DNA of 64,000 bases from Chitinophaga sp. CB10 (GTDB lineage: Bacteria > Bacteroidota > Bacteroidia > Chitinophagales > Chitinophagaceae): contig MLAV02000019.1 of NCBI GenBank assembly GCA_001870995.2, forward strand, positions 71,046-135,045, in the 5' to 3' direction. A model generated the notes under the pieces. That model was not told the origin of the DNA. It worked only from the letters and a program-made list of their open reading frames with translations, and did not search any database. Below, piece after piece: positions 62,570-64,000 of this stretch. Numbering within the stretch: position 1 is the stretch's first letter; every line of letters starts with the position of its first letter. A program made the translations under genes and the position numbers.

Positions 62570-63877
62570 ATGAAAAACTATTCTTATTATATAAGTCTGC
62601 TGCTCCTGCTGGCGATGCTGGGATGTCGCAAAGGCGAAATTCCCAACCTGAACAACCCCACCACTGGCGGCATAGTAATCAATACCAGCAAAAGCTCCTT
62701 AAACAACCTGGTTACCGGCGCTGAATCCGGCATGCGGCGGGATATTACCGCCTATCTGGATGCCGTAGGCATTATAGGGAGAGAGATATACCGGTTTTCA
62801 GGATCAGAGCCCCGTTATACCACGGACCTGCTGGGAGGCGGAACGAAGGAACTGGACAACAATACGTTTTACCTCACCAATCCCTGGGCGGGCAGGTACC
62901 TTGTGATACGCCAGTGTATGATACTACTGCAGGCCGCCAGCGGCTCCAAAGTGATTACAGATGCGGAGCGTAAGGGCTATACGGGATTTGCCAAAACGAT
63001 TATAGGTTATCAGTTGCTGCTGAACCTGAATATGACCAACACCAATGGTATCCGTATTCCTAACGGGGATCCGACCTACATTGGCCCTGTGATTACTGAT
63101 GTGGCGCAGGCAAGGGATACCATCCTGAAGTTCCTCCAGGAAGGTGCGGACGACCTGGCTGCCGGCAGTGTTATCTTTCCCTTATCCGAAGGGTTTGCCG
63201 GATTTACAGATGCAGCGGGGCTGCGCAGGTTTAATCGTGCCATAGCTGCCAGGGTGTTGATTTACAGCCAGAAGTGGGCCAATGCGCTGGCTGCATTGAA
63301 CGAATCATTTTTCGATTTGAATGGCCCGCTTTCCAGGGGAGTGAATCATTATTATTCCACCGGCGGGGGCGACTTATCGAACCCGTTGTTTATTGCACTG
63401 GGCGCGACAGGCGATGTACGCGTGGTGCATCCGGCTTATGTGACGGACATACTGCCCGGCGACACGCGGATTAGTAAAGCGGTACTGAGGTCCAGTGCAG
63501 CCAGCCAGTCGGGCCTGAGCAGCAATCGCGATCTGTGGATATGGAAATCCCTGAATGACCCGGTGAATATTATCCGGAATGAAGAATTGATCCTGATTTA
63601 TGCAGAGGCCAAGGCGCAGCTTAACGCGATTCCGGATGCCATTGTGGCAATCAACCGGATCAGGACCTTTTATGGTTTACCGCCTTATGCAGGGGCTGTT
63701 ACCCAGGCGGCGCTGATCAACGAAATCCTGTATCAGCGCAGGTATTCCTTATTGGGCGAAGGGCACCGTTGGGTTGACCTGAGAAGGTATGGCCGGTTGG
63801 GCAGCCTGCCGAAGGATCGACCGGACGACGATGTATGGACCCAATTTCCGCTGCCACAAAACGAAGTGAATATTTAA
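62570..63877 (+). CDS. RagB/SusD family nutrient-binding lipoprotein
   Basis: 435 aa with a lipoprotein signal (LLLLLAMLGCRKGE, Cys19 anchored). Helical TPR-rich body; the C-terminal SusD signature RYSLLGEGHRWVDLRRYGRL and the final FPLPQNEVNI are present. Lid and substrate-binding partner of the SusC gene 22 bp upstream. It is somewhat shorter than the usual ~500 aa and stops directly after the FPLPQNE motif. IS3-family DNA begins ~40 bp later, but the gene itself looks complete. Confidence 0.93.
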   Translation: MKNYSYYISLLLLLAMLGCRKGEIPNLNNPTTGGIVINTSKSSLNNLVTGAESGMRRDITAYLDAVGIIGREIYRFSGSEPRYTTDLLGGGTKELDNNTFYLTNPWAGRYLVIRQCMILLQAASGSKVITDAERKGYTGFAKTIIGYQLLLNLNMTNTNGIRIPNGDPTYIGPVITDVAQARDTILKFLQEGADDLAAGSVIFPLSEGFAGFTDAAGLRRFNRAIAARVLIYSQKWANALAALNESFFDLNGPLSRGVNHYYSTGGGDLSNPLFIALGATGDVRVVHPAYVTDILPGDTRISKAVLRSSAASQSGLSSNRDLWIWKSLNDPVNIIRNEELILIYAEAKAQLNAIPDAIVAINRIRTFYGLPPYAGAVTQAALINEILYQRRYSLLGEGHRWVDLRRYGRLGSLPKDRPDDDVWTQFPLPQNEVNI

Positions 63878-63913
63878 TCTTTCCCCCTAAAAAAAATAAA
63901 AGGAGGGGCCATA

Positions 63914-64000
63914 TGAAGTGAACCCAAAACCTTAGACAAAAGGTTATATAATTAAGCGGCTTGAGTTCGGTATTGTACTGGACTCAGGCCGTTCAGTTTT
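63914..64000 (-). mobile_element. End of an IS3-family insertion sequence (continues beyond window)
   Basis: The stretch from about 63914 (TGAAGTGAACCCAAAACC, a TGA-type end) leads into the 3' end of a transposase gene on the minus strand. Left boundary is approximate and no target duplication can be checked without the other end. Confidence 0.65.
63952..64000 (-). CDS. IS3-family transposase OrfB, last 15 codons
   Basis: Too short to be called automatically: the minus strand reads KLNGLSPVQYRTQAA and a TAA stop at 63952-63954. The sequence xLNGLSPVxYR is the C-terminal end of IS3-family integrase-type transposases (rve domain). The start lies outside the window. Confidence 0.75.
   Translation of the reverse strand, partial: KLNGLSPVQYRTQAA

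Noticed and set aside
1..64000. CRISPR arrays, tRNA and rRNA genes
   Set aside because: No regularly spaced identical repeats and no tRNA-like cloverleaf or rRNA signature noticed in the spacers; the repeats at 11.0 and 12.4 kb are too diverged and irregular for CRISPR.

Overview
The window looks like chromosomal DNA of a Bacteroidota bacterium, most likely Chitinophagaceae and close to Chitinophaga. Support: a SusC/SusD pair, an HmuY-type heme locus, a type VI secretion system of the Bacteroidota-only subtype (T6SSiii, with TssN and TssO), -7 boxes of the form TAnnTTTG in front of many genes, and few recognisable Shine-Dalgarno sites. The genus is inferred from protein character, not from any rRNA. 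I saw no rRNA, tRNA or CRISPR array.

Layout. 1-10.9 kb is mostly core metabolism: the end of a SPOR-domain protein, an RmlD-like reductase, prolyl oligopeptidase, a pfkA-pyk glycolytic pair, an MFS exporter, then aldehyde dehydrogenase, pantothenate kinase and a metallo-hydrolase in a row. 10.9-15.3 kb is a heme-uptake locus (TonB-dependent receptor, HmuY lipoprotein, DUF6607 protein) with two unusual repeat-rich spacers. 15.4-27.4 kb is a T6SSiii cluster in three blocks: tssG-tssN-tssK-tssO-tssD leftward, a PKD-domain membrane protein with tssE-tssF rightward, and tssB, tssC, a TraN/DUF4138-like protein, a repeat protein and a DUF2490 protein leftward. ClpV (TssH), VgrG (TssI), PAAR, TssR and recognisable effectors are not in the window. 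27.5-30.6 kb holds a DUF3137 protein with two small membrane proteins and a PmoA-like DUF6807 protein.

30.7-33.3 kb is a compact accessory operon: a C25/caspase-fold peptidase, a small overlapping partner, and a protein resembling the bpX4 component of MoxR-vWA-beta-propeller conflict systems. 33.3-59.2 kb returns to housekeeping: dipeptide epimerase, 4-alpha-glucanotransferase, dnaK, two outer-membrane proteins, argS, a TPR protein, lepB-cdd, a B12-binding MerR regulator, an NtrC-type regulator without DNA-binding domain, cysE-cysM, pdhB, acetyl-CoA acetyltransferase, dnaG, folA-thyA. Within it, at 53.2-54.1 kb, sits a candidate ADP-ribosyltransferase toxin with a small upstream partner. 59.2-63.9 kb is a SusC/SusD glycan-uptake pair, and the last ~90 bases are the end of an IS3-family element.

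The points most worth following up are the C25/bpX4 operon, the ADP-ribosyltransferase-like pair, and the T6SS gene at 23.5-24.3 kb, which contains three degenerate internal repeats and about 110 bases of a pectate-lyase-like coding sequence captured out of frame.
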